A stretch of DNA of 64,000 nt from Flavobacterium gillisiae. GTDB lineage: Bacteria > Bacteroidota > Bacteroidia > Flavobacteriales > Flavobacteriaceae. Under the pieces are notes generated by a model that worked only from the letters and a program-made list of their open reading frames with translations, was not told the origin of the DNA and did not search any database. Location: the NCBI RefSeq assembly GCF_900107635.1, contig NZ_FNRD01000005.1, positions 186,001 to 250,000 on the forward strand, read 5' to 3'. Of the stretch, positions 1 through 7,890 are shown one piece after another. Within the stretch, counting starts at the first letter, position 1; every line of letters starts with the position of its first letter. Made by a program: the position numbers and the translations under genes.

Positions 1-491
1 TGGTCAGCCGCTTCGTATGTTAATGTTCCTGATTTAGAAACAATACCTACAGTCCCTTTTTTGAATACAAAACCTGGCATAATACCAACTTTAGCTTCAC
101 CTGGAGTAATAACCCCTGGACAGTTAGGTCCAATTAATCTTGCGTTTCTTTCTTTAACATAAGCATTTGCTTTGATCATATCAGCTACAGGAATTCCTTC
201 TGTAATAGCGATAATCACTTTTATTCCAGCATCTGCAGCTTCCATAATTGCATCAGCAGCAAAAGCTGGTGGTACAAAAAGAATTGAAGTATCAGCTCCG
301 GCTTGTTCAACTGCATCTTTTACAGTATTAAAAACTGGTCTGTCTAAATGAGTTGTTCCTCCTTTTCCTGGAGTTACACCACCTACAACGTTTGTTCCGT
401 ACTCAATCATTTGAGAAGCATGGAAAGTTCCTTCGCTTCCAGTAAATCCTTGAACAATTATTTTGGAATCTTTATTAACTAAAACACTCAT
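1..491 (-). CDS. sucD: Succinyl-CoA synthetase alpha subunit (partial)
   Basis: The 5' part of the gene lies in the window; the 3' end runs off the left edge. The alpha subunit carries the CoA-binding Rossmann fold and the phosphohistidine loop of succinate-CoA ligase, which makes ATP or GTP from succinyl-CoA in the TCA cycle. The translation begins [20 protein letters not shown] and continues with [14 protein letters not shown] and an [14 protein letters not shown] segment, all typical of the SucD N-terminus. The catalytic histidine lies beyond the visible part. The start is the ATG whose complement is at 489-491. It is the last gene of a minus-strand run following the NTF2-like gene after an 86-bp gap, with a possible promoter of its own at 528-535. 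Confidence 0.95.
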   Translation of the reverse strand, partial: MSVLVNKDSKIIVQGFTGSEGTFHASQMIEYGTNVVGGVTPGKGGTTHLDRPVFNTVKDAVEQAGADTSILFVPPAFAADAIMEAADAGIKVIIAITEGIPVADMIKANAYVKERNARLIGPNCPGVITPGEAKVGIMPGFVFKKGTVGIVSKSGTLTYEAAD

Positions 492-527
492 GATATATAT
501 TTTATGTGATTTTTAAAAATTGTATTG

Positions 528-535
528 CAAAAGTA
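528..535 (-). promoter_or_regulatory. Candidate -7 box upstream of sucD
   Basis: Read on the minus strand the site is TACTTTTG, a match to the Bacteroidota -7 consensus TAnnTTTG, about 37 nt before the sucD start codon. No convincing -33 TTG lies at the usual spacing, so the call rests on the -7 box and its position. It suggests sucD can be transcribed independently of the upstream lpx/efp run. Confidence 0.4.
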
Positions 536-577
536 AGGTTTTGAAATTATTTTGTGGCCTTTTCTTATCAAAATAAA

Positions 578-940
578 TTATGATAATTGACTCATTTGAT
601 AACCTCTGTATAATTTATTGTCTTTTATTTCCCAAATTGCTATAAAATGCGCCAATAACATCTCCTCTCTCGGATTTTCAATTGTTTTTACAAAATGCGA
701 ATAACGTACACTGATCATATCATTTTCGGAAATGATATGACTAATTCTGATCTTGGAGCGAACATAAGCTCTACCCAATTCTTCAGAAAGATCTAGTAAA
801 GAATCATAGTCTAGTTGGACCAATCCCTTACTACTATTCCAATCCACTGTAACATCAGCGTGCAAATATTCTTTCAGAGTAGCGCTGTCAATAAGAGCAT
901 CTGATTTGTAAAAACTTTGAACGAGTTCCTTTGCTGTCAT
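578..940 (-). CDS. NTF2-like / SnoaL-like small protein
   Basis: A 120-residue protein with the layout of the NTF2-like superfamily: an N-terminal helix (residues 4-12, VQSFYKSD), a loop with EYLHADVTVDWNSSKG, then alternating strands ending with a W-E-I-K-D-N-K-L-Y-R strand near residues 103-112. Many NTF2-like proteins bind small ligands or stabilise partners, but no catalytic residues can be assigned here, so the function is unknown. It starts only one base after the stop of the upstream LpxD-like gene, so it is very likely co-transcribed and perhaps translationally coupled. The same neighbour order (acyltransferase, NTF2-like, sucD) is, from memory, common in flavobacteria. Confidence 0.8.
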   Translation of the reverse strand: MTAKELVQSFYKSDALIDSATLKEYLHADVTVDWNSSKGLVQLDYDSLLDLSEELGRAYVRSKIRISHIISENDMISVRYSHFVKTIENPREEMLLAHFIAIWEIKDNKLYRGYQMSQLS

Positions 941-941
941 A

Positions 942-1871
942 TTATTTTAATTTATTTAAAATCTCTGGTATTTTTTTAATATTAGCCAGTTGTTTTAATT
1001 TTTCCCTAGATTCTTCTATGGGTGTGCCAAAATAGGATTTTCCGCCTTCGACAGATTTAGTAACCCCTGTCTGACCCATAATCACCGCTTTTTTACCTAT
1101 TGTAATTCCGCTGGTAGTACCTACTTGTCCCCAGATAGTAACTTCATCTTCAATAATAACGCAACCTGCTATTCCAGTTTGAGACGCAATCAAACACATT
1201 TTTCCAATTACAGTGTCATGACCTACATGAACCTGGTTGTCAAGTTTTGTTCCTTCTCCAATGATCGTATCTCCTGTAACTCCTTTGTCTATTGTACAAA
1301 GTGCTCCAATACCCACATTGTCCTTTATTACAACCCTACCACCCGAAAGCAATTGGTCAAATCCGTCATCTCTCTTTTTATAGTAAAACGCATCGCCTCC
1401 AAGAACTGTTCCTGCGTGAATGATTACATTATTTCCAATTACGGTATTATCATAGATGGCAACATTAGCATGAATCAAACAATTCTCCCCTATCACGACA
1501 TGATTACCTATAAAAGCATTCGGTTGAATTACAGTTCCTTGCCCTATTTTAGCTGAAGCAGAAATAGAAGTGCTTGAAGACTCAAAAGGCTTAAAGTATT
1601 TTGTTAACTTATTGAAATCATTAAACGGATCTTCTGATATCAATAATGCTTTTCCTTCTGGGCAATCTACTTTTTTGTTAATCAAAATAATCGTTGCCGC
1701 TGAATTTAAAGCTTTGTCATAATATTTCGGATGATCTACAAAAACAATATCACCCTTTTCTACAACATGAATTTCATTCATTCCAGATACTAAATAATTA
1801 GCATCTCCAACATATTCACAGTTGATAATAGTGGCAATTTCGTGTAGAGCGTAAACTTTTGGAAATTTCAT
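942..1871 (-). CDS. LpxD-like UDP-3-O-acylglucosamine N-acyltransferase paralogue
   Basis: A 309-residue left-handed beta-helix acyltransferase, shorter than LpxD. The N-terminal ~100 residues resemble the LpxD uridine-binding domain ([20 protein letters not shown], then [14 protein letters not shown]). From about residue 105 to 285 there are hexapeptide repeats ([41 protein letters not shown]). The HVGHD sequence near residue 217 supplies a His at the place of the LpxD catalytic His. It is the second LpxD-like gene of the cluster; a true lpxD lies at about 4.9-5.9 kb. Whether it acts on lipid A precursors or another acyl acceptor cannot be decided. It follows efp by 76 bp and is tightly followed by the NTF2-like gene. 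Confidence 0.85.
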   Translation of the reverse strand: MKFPKVYALHEIATIINCEYVGDANYLVSGMNEIHVVEKGDIVFVDHPKYYDKALNSAATIILINKKVDCPEGKALLISEDPFNDFNKLTKYFKPFESSSTSISASAKIGQGTVIQPNAFIGNHVVIGENCLIHANVAIYDNTVIGNNVIIHAGTVLGGDAFYYKKRDDGFDQLLSGGRVVIKDNVGIGALCTIDKGVTGDTIIGEGTKLDNQVHVGHDTVIGKMCLIASQTGIAGCVIIEDEVTIWGQVGTTSGITIGKKAVIMGQTGVTKSVEGGKSYFGTPIEESREKLKQLANIKKIPEILNKLK

Positions 1872-1894
1872 AAATTTAATTAGAAAATGTATTA

Positions 1895-1936
1895 ATTAGA
1901 AAATGTGATATCTATCTAATTATCACATTTTCTAAT
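1895..1936. repeat. 16-bp perfect inverted repeat between efp and the acyltransferase
   Basis: ATTAGAAAATGTGATA at 1895-1910 is followed ten bases later by its exact reverse complement at 1921-1936. A partial direct copy (AATTAGAAAATGT) stands just before it at 1879-1891. The RNA hairpin would sit between two co-oriented minus-strand genes and could be a terminator, processing site or part of a dispersed repeat; no uridine tract follows on the minus strand. Confidence 0.6.
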
Positions 1937-1947
1937 CATCAAATTAT

Positions 1948-2514
1948 TTACTCTTTTACGCGCTCCATATAAGAACCTGATGCCGTATCGATTTTGATTT
2001 TATCTCCTTCATTTATAAATAAAGGTACATTTACACTTGCTCCTGTTTCAACTGTCGCTGATTTCGTAGCATTAGTAGCTGTATTTCCTTTAATTCCTGG
2101 CTCAGCATAAGTAACTTCAAGAATTACAGATGATGGCATATCCACAGAAAGAGGTAAATCAGTTTCTGTATTGATACTTACCATTACACTTTCACCTTCT
2201 TTTAATAAATCTGGAGAATCTAAAATGTTTTTGTTTAAAGATATTTGTTCAAAAGTCTCCGTATTCATAAAGTGAAAATCATCTCCTTCTGGATACAAAT
2301 ATTGAAATTTATGGTTTTCTACTCTTACTTCTTCAATTTTATGCCCTGCAGAAAAAGTGTTATCTAATACTTTTCCATTACTTAAACTTCTAAGTTTTGT
2401 TCTAACAAAAGCAGGTCCTTTCCCTGGCTTAACGTGAAGGAATTCTATGATTTTGTATATGTCATTATTGTACTTAATGCATAATCCGTTCTTGATGTCT
2501 GATGTAGATGCCAT
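1948..2514 (-). CDS. efp: Elongation factor P
   Basis: A 188-residue EF-P of normal length. EF-P enters the ribosome E site and rescues ribosomes stalled on polyproline stretches. The three-domain pattern is visible: an N-terminal KOW-like domain, an acidic middle domain (residues ~68-128) and a C-terminal OB domain ending in GDKIKIDTASGSYMERVKE. The loop that reaches the peptidyl-transferase centre reads KPGKGPAF, with the conserved lysine at K32, the residue modified in many bacteria. No modification enzyme (EpmA/B) is seen here. It sits between lpxA and an LpxD-like gene, an arrangement common in Bacteroidota. Confidence 0.97.
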   Translation of the reverse strand: MASTSDIKNGLCIKYNNDIYKIIEFLHVKPGKGPAFVRTKLRSLSNGKVLDNTFSAGHKIEEVRVENHKFQYLYPEGDDFHFMNTETFEQISLNKNILDSPDLLKEGESVMVSINTETDLPLSVDMPSSVILEVTYAEPGIKGNTATNATKSATVETGASVNVPLFINEGDKIKIDTASGSYMERVKE

Positions 2515-2521
2515 TTTATTT

Positions 2522-2549
2522 GCTTTTGGCTACTAGCTTTTGGCTACTA
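2522..2549. repeat. Short tandem direct repeat upstream of efp
   Basis: The 14-bp unit CTTTTGGCTACTAG occurs twice in tandem just upstream of the efp start. A second group of short related words with AAGAGC (2581-2609) stands nearby, between efp and lpxA. Dispersed short repeats of this kind are often seen between Bacteroidota genes; no function can be assigned. Confidence 0.5.
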
Positions 2550-2614
2550 GCAATTTATATTTAATTATTTATTTTTAGGCTAAGAGCTTAACGCCAAGAG
2601 CCAAGAGCTTTTAT

Positions 2615-3400
2615 TTAATAATTTCCTGTATATCCTTTCATAACCCCACGTGATGAGTTTCTGATAAAATCCAGGATCTCGTCGCGTTCTGGAGTTGCTT
2701 CCATCTCTGCTTCGATAATTCCTATAGCTTGTGTTGTATTATAGTTTTTTTGATATAAAATTCTATAAATATCTTGAATTTCCTTGATTTTCTCTGTTGT
2801 AAAACCTCTTCTTCTCAATCCGACAGAATTAATTCCCACGTAAGACAAAGGCTCTTTTGCTGCTTTTGTAAAAGGAGGAACATCTTTACGAACTAATGAA
2901 CCACCAGATATCATCGCATGGTCTCCAATATGAATGAATTGGTGAATCGCTGCCAAACCACCTATTACGGCATATTTACCAACAGTAACATGTCCTGCCA
3001 ATGCAACACCGTTCACAATTATAGCATTATCACCAATATGGCAATCGTGCGCAATATGAGCTGTAGCCATGATCAAACAGTTGTTTCCAAGGGTAGTTTG
3101 ACCGGATGCAATTGTACCTCTATTGATAGTAACACATTCTCTAATCGTACAATTGTCCCCAATTATAGCTAAAGATTCTTCTCCACCAAATTTTAAATCC
3201 TGCGGAACAGCAGATATAACTGCACCAGGAAAGATATTACAATTCTTTCCGATTCTTGCGCCTTCCATAATGGTAACATTAGATCCTATCCAAGTACCAT
3301 CACCAATAACTACGTTATTGTGAATTGTTGTAAAAGGCTCAATGACAACATTTTTGGCGATTTTCGCGCCTGGATGAACATATGCTAAGGGTTGATTCAT
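2615..3400 (-). CDS. lpxA: UDP-N-acetylglucosamine acyltransferase LpxA
   Basis: A 261-residue enzyme catalysing the first step of lipid A synthesis, transfer of a 3-hydroxyacyl chain from acyl-ACP to the 3-OH of UDP-GlcNAc. Hexapeptide repeats of the left-handed beta-helix cover residues ~8-190. The sequence HIAHDCHIGDN around residue 120 contains the catalytic His, and HQFIHIGDHAMISGGS with VRKDVPPF is the usual LpxA signature. The C-terminal ~70 residues form the helical domain (RRRGFTTEKIKEIQDIYRIL). It follows lpxC/fabZ after 78 bp that hold a terminator-like hairpin, and precedes efp. Confidence 0.97.
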   Translation of the reverse strand: MNQPLAYVHPGAKIAKNVVIEPFTTIHNNVVIGDGTWIGSNVTIMEGARIGKNCNIFPGAVISAVPQDLKFGGEESLAIIGDNCTIRECVTINRGTIASGQTTLGNNCLIMATAHIAHDCHIGDNAIIVNGVALAGHVTVGKYAVIGGLAAIHQFIHIGDHAMISGGSLVRKDVPPFTKAAKEPLSYVGINSVGLRRRGFTTEKIKEIQDIYRILYQKNYNTTQAIGIIEAEMEATPERDEILDFIRNSSRGVMKGYTGNY

Positions 3401-3432
3401 CTACTTTTTTTTATAATTTATATATATACAAT

Positions 3433-3465
3433 AAAAACCTTGAAATCGTATATTTCAGGGTTTTT
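3433..3465 (-). terminator. Terminator-like hairpin between lpxC/fabZ and lpxA
   Basis: Arms 3433-3446 (AAAAACCTTGAAAT) and 3452-3465 (ATTTCAGGGTTTTT) pair with one mismatch around a five-base loop and carry T-runs on both strands. On the minus strand it follows the lpxC/fabZ stop. Because lpxA begins only about 30 bp further on, it may act as an attenuating or partial terminator setting the ratio of lpxA to lpxC/fabZ transcripts. Confidence 0.55.
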
Positions 3466-3478
3466 ACATACTTTTAAT

Positions 3479-4867
3479 TTACTGTTTTTTAGCAATCTGA
3501 GCCATTAACTCAGCTTCTGCAACTAACTTACCATTAGCATAAGCGTTTGCTTGCATATGACAAATTCCTCTTCGTATCGGTGTAATCAAATCACACTTAA
3601 AAATAAGAGTATCACCAGGTAAAACCTTTTGTTTGAACTTAACGTTATCAATTTTCATGAAATAAGTCAAATAGTTTTCAGGATCTGGAACTGTACTTAA
3701 TACAAGGATTCCCCCTGTTTGTGCCATTGCTTCCACAATTAATACCCCAGGCATTACTGGTGCTTCCGGGAAATGTCCAACAAAGAAATTCTCGTTCATT
3801 GTAACATTTTTCATTCCTACCACATGACTTTCAGACATTTCTATAATTCTATCAATCAATAAAAATGGAGGTCTGTGAGGAAGAACAGCCATAATTTTGT
3901 GAATATCCATCAATGGCTCTAGGTTTAAATCATAAACAGGAACATAATTTCTTTGTTCGATTTTTATGATTTTAGCCATCTTTTTAGCAAACTGAGTATT
4001 TACAAAATGCCCTGGTTTATTAGCGATAACTTTACCTTGTATTTTTGTACCAATTAAAGCTAAGTCACCCACTACGTCAAGTAGTTTATGTCTTGCAGCT
4101 TCATTAGGGTAATGCAAAGTTAGGTTGTCTAATATCCCGTTTGACTTCACATTAATATCTTCTTTTCCAAAAGCAATTTTCAAATTCTCCATTGTAGCTG
4201 CAGATATTTCTTTATCTACATAAACAATAGCATTATTTAAATCGCCTCCTTTAATCAAACCATTTTCTAATAATGATTCCAATTCATGTAAAAAACTAAA
4301 TGTTCTAGACTCAGAGATTTCTTTTTTAAATTCAGAAATACCTTTCATAGTAGCATTTTGTGTACCTAAAATTTTAGTTCCAAAATCTACCATCGTAGTA
4401 ACGCAATAATGATCACTTGGCATGATTAAAATTTCACTTCCGCTTTCCTCGTCTGTAAATGAAATAACTTCTTTTACTACATAAACATTACGTTTTGTGT
4501 TTTGTTCTTCAACTCCTGCTTTTTCAAGTGCTTCAACAAAATACTTAGACGAACCATCCATTATAGGAAGCTCAGAAGCATTCAATTCTACAATAACATT
4601 GTCTAAATCACAACCCACTAAGGCTGCTAACACATGTTCTGGAGTTTGTATTTTTACACCAAGTTTTTCTAAATTAGTTCCTCGTTGTGTATTTACAACA
4701 TAATTTGCATCTGCTTCAACAACAGGATGTCCTTCTAAATCTACTCTGACAAAAGTGAAACCATTATTTACCGGAGCAGGCTTGAAAGTCATTGTAACTT
4801 CTTTTCCTGTGTGTAATCCAACTCCTGTTAGCGAGATTTCTGTCTTTATAGTCTTCTGTTTAACCAT
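3479..4867 (-). CDS. lpxC/fabZ: Bifunctional LpxC deacetylase / FabZ dehydratase
   Basis: A 462-residue fusion. Residues 1-~305 are LpxC, the zinc UDP-3-O-acyl-GlcNAc deacetylase that commits the cell to lipid A synthesis: EHVLAAL near residue 77 and HKLLDVVGDL near 260 supply the zinc His residues and the catalytic region. Residues ~320-462 are FabZ, the 3-hydroxyacyl-ACP dehydratase: HRPPFLLIDRI and GHFPEAPVMPGVL hold the catalytic His and Glu. The fusion is characteristic of Bacteroidota and joins two enzymes that compete for the 3-hydroxyacyl-ACP pool. The start overlaps the lpxD stop by 8 bp, implying translational coupling. Confidence 0.97.
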   Translation of the reverse strand: MVKQKTIKTEISLTGVGLHTGKEVTMTFKPAPVNNGFTFVRVDLEGHPVVEADANYVVNTQRGTNLEKLGVKIQTPEHVLAALVGCDLDNVIVELNASELPIMDGSSKYFVEALEKAGVEEQNTKRNVYVVKEVISFTDEESGSEILIMPSDHYCVTTMVDFGTKILGTQNATMKGISEFKKEISESRTFSFLHELESLLENGLIKGGDLNNAIVYVDKEISAATMENLKIAFGKEDINVKSNGILDNLTLHYPNEAARHKLLDVVGDLALIGTKIQGKVIANKPGHFVNTQFAKKMAKIIKIEQRNYVPVYDLNLEPLMDIHKIMAVLPHRPPFLLIDRIIEMSESHVVGMKNVTMNENFFVGHFPEAPVMPGVLIVEAMAQTGGILVLSTVPDPENYLTYFMKIDNVKFKQKVLPGDTLIFKCDLITPIRRGICHMQANAYANGKLVAEAELMAQIAKKQ

Positions 4868-5903
4868 TATTCCCGTTTTTTTGGTTTAATATATGTTTTT
4901 TTAATTCTTCTAATTCTGCAACAATCTTAGGTAAATTTTTAAAGTGTACGTATGATTTACTGTAATCATTGTACCCAAATGTTGGACTTCCCTGTAAGAT
5001 TTCATCATCCTTGATGTTTCTTCCCACACCAGATTGCGCCTGAATGCGAACATTATTCCCGATGGTTAAATGTCCTGCAATTCCAACTTGCCCGCCAATC
5101 ATAGCGTTTTTACCAATCTTAGTCGAACCAGCAATGCCAGTTTGAGCTGCAATTACGGTGTTCTCTCCTATTTCTACATTATGAGCAATCTGAATTTGAT
5201 TGTCTAGTTTAACTCCTTTTCTTATAATTGTAGAACCCATAGTAGCACGGTCTATAGTGGTACAAGCACCGATATCTACATTGTCTTCTATAATAACATT
5301 CCCTATTTGAGGAATCTTTTTGAAGGTTCCGTCAGGACTTGGCGCAAAGCCAAAACCATCTGCCCCTATAATTGAACCCGAATGTATGGCGCAATTATTT
5401 CCTATTATCGTTTGCTCATAAATCTTAGTCCCAGCAAAAATAGTGACATTATCTCCAATGACAACATTATCACCTATAAAACAATTGGGATAAATTTTGA
5501 CATCATCACCTAAAACCACATTTGACCCTATATAACTAAAACTACCCAGATATAAGTTGACACCATATTTAGCATTCTCTGCTATAACTGAGGGTTGTTC
5601 TATTCCGCTTTTATTACCTTTTGCCTTATCATAAAACTCTAATAATTTAGAAAAGGCCATATAAGCATCATCAACTTTTATCAAGGTCGTTCTTAATTCT
5701 GATTCAGGGATAAAGCTTTTATTTACAATCGTGATTGTAGCTTCGGTGGTATAAATATAGTTATTGTATTTGGGGTTTGATAAAAAAGTTAGAGAGCCTT
5801 CCTTTCCTTCTTCAATCTTAGATAGCACATGTACTTCAGCATTGGGATTCCCAACAACTTCACCATCTAATATCCCCGCTATTTGTTCTGCTGTAAATTT
5901 CAT
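4860..5903 (-). CDS. lpxD: UDP-3-O-(3-hydroxyacyl)glucosamine N-acyltransferase LpxD
   Basis: LpxD adds the N-linked 3-hydroxyacyl chain in lipid A synthesis. The N-terminal domain (residues 1-~100, MKFTAEQIAGILDGEVVGNP) binds uridine; hexapeptide repeats follow to about residue 315. The catalytic His lies in DNQIQIAHNVEIGEN near residue 237. I chose the ATG at 5903 (347 aa) rather than the GTG at 5909 because MKFTAEQIA is the usual N-terminus. A TAnnTTTG-like box at 5909-5916 lies directly before the ATG, which would give a nearly leaderless mRNA if used. The gene follows the HD-domain gene by 27 bp and overlaps lpxC/fabZ. Confidence 0.95.
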   Translation of the reverse strand: MKFTAEQIAGILDGEVVGNPNAEVHVLSKIEEGKEGSLTFLSNPKYNNYIYTTEATITIVNKSFIPESELRTTLIKVDDAYMAFSKLLEFYDKAKGNKSGIEQPSVIAENAKYGVNLYLGSFSYIGSNVVLGDDVKIYPNCFIGDNVVIGDNVTIFAGTKIYEQTIIGNNCAIHSGSIIGADGFGFAPSPDGTFKKIPQIGNVIIEDNVDIGACTTIDRATMGSTIIRKGVKLDNQIQIAHNVEIGENTVIAAQTGIAGSTKIGKNAMIGGQVGIAGHLTIGNNVRIQAQSGVGRNIKDDEILQGSPTFGYNDYSKSYVHFKNLPKIVAELEELKKHILNQKNGNNG

Positions 5904-5930
5904 TGCCACAAAAATATAAAAAAATAGATT

Positions 5931-7172
5931 TTAAATGTTCATTTCCACAAGTTGTTTTGGGAAACAGATGTAATATTTGGTCACAGATTTGGATAATGAT
6001 TTTAAATTCAACTGATCAGAAGATTCAATAACATCCTCCACCGTCTTGTCTTTTTTCAATATTCGTATCGGTTCCGCTTCCTTACTATAGGCTTGGTTTT
6101 TTATTTTTCCTTTGAAAATAAAATAATTAGTTTCCAGTAAGCTGATATTGTTTTCCAATGCAAAGCGTTCTTTTAAAGGCTGTAAATCTTCAATAGGTAC
6201 TTTCTCACTGGTTAATTTAATTTTTAATAAATCCCTGTTGATAATCATTTTACTCAAAGAAGACAAAATAAAATCGTCATGACGCTGCCATCCTTTTAGC
6301 GCACTGATAATATCAAAATCATCCAGCTGAGCAAATAAATCTAAGGTCTCTGCATCAAATGTATCCATTGTAACCTTATGTTGCAGAAAATACTGTAAAG
6401 GTTCGCTACAAGGTAAAACCACTCCTTTTAACGTTAATTCTTTGGCACGTTTCAGGATGCGGGTCAAAATTAATTCGGCCACTAAACTGGTTTTATGCAA
6501 ATACGCTTGCCAATACATTAATCGTCGCGACATCAAAAATTTCTCAACAGAGTAAATTCCTTTTTCTTCGATAACCAAAACATCATCCACGACATTCATC
6601 ATTTGAATCAATCGCTCTGAGTTTACATTTCCTTCTGCCACACCCGAATAAAAGCTATCTCGTTTCAGATAATCCATGCGATCCATATCTAGTTGACTGG
6701 AAATAAGCTGCAACATAAACAACCGATGATACTCTCCTTTAAAAACTTTTATAGCTAAATCCAACTGTCCGTCAAATGCAGCGTTTAATTGATGCATGAA
6801 CAACAACGAGATTTCCTCATGATGTACATCCTCAACAATGCTTCGCTCCATAGCATGTGAAAAAGGTCCGTGGCCAATATCATGTAATAAAATGGCAATA
6901 TACAGCGCATTTTCTTCTTCTTTAGAAATTTCAATTTCTTTAAAACGCAATACATCAACTGCCTTTTGCATCAAATGCATACAACCCAAAGCATGATGAA
7001 ACCGCGTGTGATTAGCTCCTGGATAAACCAGATATGACAATCCCATCTGCGAAATACGTCTTAGACGTTGAAAATAAGGATGCTGTATTAAATCGTAAAT
7101 TAAAGCGTTGGGGATGGTAATAAACCCATAAATGGGATCATTGAATATTTTAAGCTTATTGATTTGACTCAC
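5931..7172 (-). CDS. HD-domain phosphohydrolase
   Basis: An HD-superfamily metal-dependent phosphohydrolase. The motif H..HD..D is clear: TRFHHALGCMHLM, then ILLHDIGHGPFSHAMER, and DMDRMDYLKRDS further on. Related proteins include dNTP triphosphohydrolases, but the substrate here is unknown. The open frame extends upstream to 7286, but similarity to the family begins at NKLKIFNDPIYGFITIPNAL. I place the start at the GTG at 7172 (413 aa). A TAnnTTTG -7 box at 7195-7202 falls inside the longer frame, which would make the upstream extension untranslated. It sits ahead of lpxD, as commonly seen in flavobacteria. Confidence 0.85.
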   Translation of the reverse strand: MSQINKLKIFNDPIYGFITIPNALIYDLIQHPYFQRLRRISQMGLSYLVYPGANHTRFHHALGCMHLMQKAVDVLRFKEIEISKEEENALYIAILLHDIGHGPFSHAMERSIVEDVHHEEISLLFMHQLNAAFDGQLDLAIKVFKGEYHRLFMLQLISSQLDMDRMDYLKRDSFYSGVAEGNVNSERLIQMMNVVDDVLVIEEKGIYSVEKFLMSRRLMYWQAYLHKTSLVAELILTRILKRAKELTLKGVVLPCSEPLQYFLQHKVTMDTFDAETLDLFAQLDDFDIISALKGWQRHDDFILSSLSKMIINRDLLKIKLTSEKVPIEDLQPLKERFALENNISLLETNYFIFKGKIKNQAYSKEAEPIRILKKDKTVEDVIESSDQLNLKSLSKSVTKYYICFPKQLVEMNI

Positions 7173-7194
7173 TATAAGTTTGTTTTTAGGACAA

Positions 7195-7202
7195 CAAATA
7201 TA
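7195..7202 (-). promoter_or_regulatory. Candidate -7 box for the HD-domain gene
   Basis: On the minus strand the site reads TATATTTG, a full match to TAnnTTTG. It lies 23 nt before the GTG at 7172 and inside the longer open frame, supporting the internal start. No clear -33 TTG is found at the expected distance. Confidence 0.45.
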
Positions 7203-7327
7203 GGTAAAATAGATTTTACTTATTAAAGTGTTTTTTCTATCCCTGATTTCCGTCGAAAATATTTTTTCAAGGTGATTTCTAAGCAATAATTCAATTTTGA
7301 TAAAATTAACATAACATTAAGTTCGAT

Positions 7328-7350
7328 TAGTTCGGTGTTTTACGAACCAA
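7328..7350 (+). promoter_or_regulatory. Candidate operator of the efflux regulator
   Basis: TTAGTTCG at 7328-7335 (core GTTCG 7330-7334) and CGAACCAA at 7343-7350 form an inverted repeat with 7 of 8 matching positions and an eight-base spacer. A further GTTCG stands at 7321-7325. The palindrome lies just upstream of the TATATTTG box at 7354-7361, where binding of a winged-helix regulator would block RNA polymerase. I infer autoregulation by the adjacent GbsR/MarR-type protein; there is no direct proof. Confidence 0.5.
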
Positions 7351-7353
7351 TCA

Positions 7354-7361
7354 TATATTTG
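7354..7361 (+). promoter_or_regulatory. -7 box of the regulator/RND operon promoter
   Basis: TATATTTG matches TAnnTTTG exactly and lies 13 bp before the regulator ATG at 7375, so the leader would be very short. It is the only good promoter box seen for the operon through 13.6 kb. Confidence 0.5.
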
Positions 7362-7374
7362 CAAAAAAAATAGT

Positions 7375-7872
7375 ATGGACAATATACAAAAAGAAAGAGA
7401 GGAAATCATTGAGATATTCGGTATTCATTTTGAGTCTCTATATCAAGTTCCTCCTTTAGCAGCAAGAATTATAGGAATTTTAATTATCGATGGATGTAAA
7501 TCAGGATTGACCTTTGAAGCATTAATAGAAAAATTAGGAGCCAGTAAAAGTTCTATTTCTACGAATTTAAAGTTACTCCTTAACATGGAGAAAATTTACT
7601 ATTTCACTTTAACGGGTGATCGAAAAAAATACTTTAAGTCAGCCCCACTAAGTGACCGATTAAACAATTATTTAAAAATGATCGAAGCCGAAAGTTATAT
7701 TATCAATAGAATGCATGATTACCGACATAAAACAGCCTCTTGTGCCGAAGAAAAATGCAATCTAGAAAATATTATTTCGTATAAAAATCACATTCAAGAA
7801 ATAGAAAAAACATTTCACAAAACGATAGCTGAATTTAAGAAAATAGAAATCAACAATAATAGTAATCAATAA
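7375..7872 (+). CDS. GbsR/MarR-type winged-helix regulator
   Basis: A 165-residue regulator. Residues ~25-85 form a winged helix-turn-helix: ARIIGILIIDGCKSGLTFEA, then LGASKSSISTNLKLL as recognition helix region and a wing with FTLTGDRKKYFK. The C-terminal half is helical and probably dimerises; it contains two cysteines (SCAEEKC) that could sense oxidants or metal, which is an inference. It is the first gene of the RND operon, 18 bp before the adaptor gene, so it most likely represses the pump locally. A palindrome at 7328-7350 next to its -7 box is the likely operator. Confidence 0.85.
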   Translation: MDNIQKEREEIIEIFGIHFESLYQVPPLAARIIGILIIDGCKSGLTFEALIEKLGASKSSISTNLKLLLNMEKIYYFTLTGDRKKYFKSAPLSDRLNNYLKMIEAESYIINRMHDYRHKTASCAEEKCNLENIISYKNHIQEIEKTFHKTIAEFKKIEINNNSNQ

Positions 7873-7890
7873 TTAATTAAATTTAAAAAA

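Noticed and set aside
1125..1556. 143-codon plus-strand frame
   Set aside because: Antisense to the beta-helix acyltransferase; hexapeptide repeats often leave open frames on the other strand.
7173..7286. N-terminal 38 residues of the HD-domain open frame
   Set aside because: Sequence unlike the family, and a -7 box lies within it; more likely untranslated.
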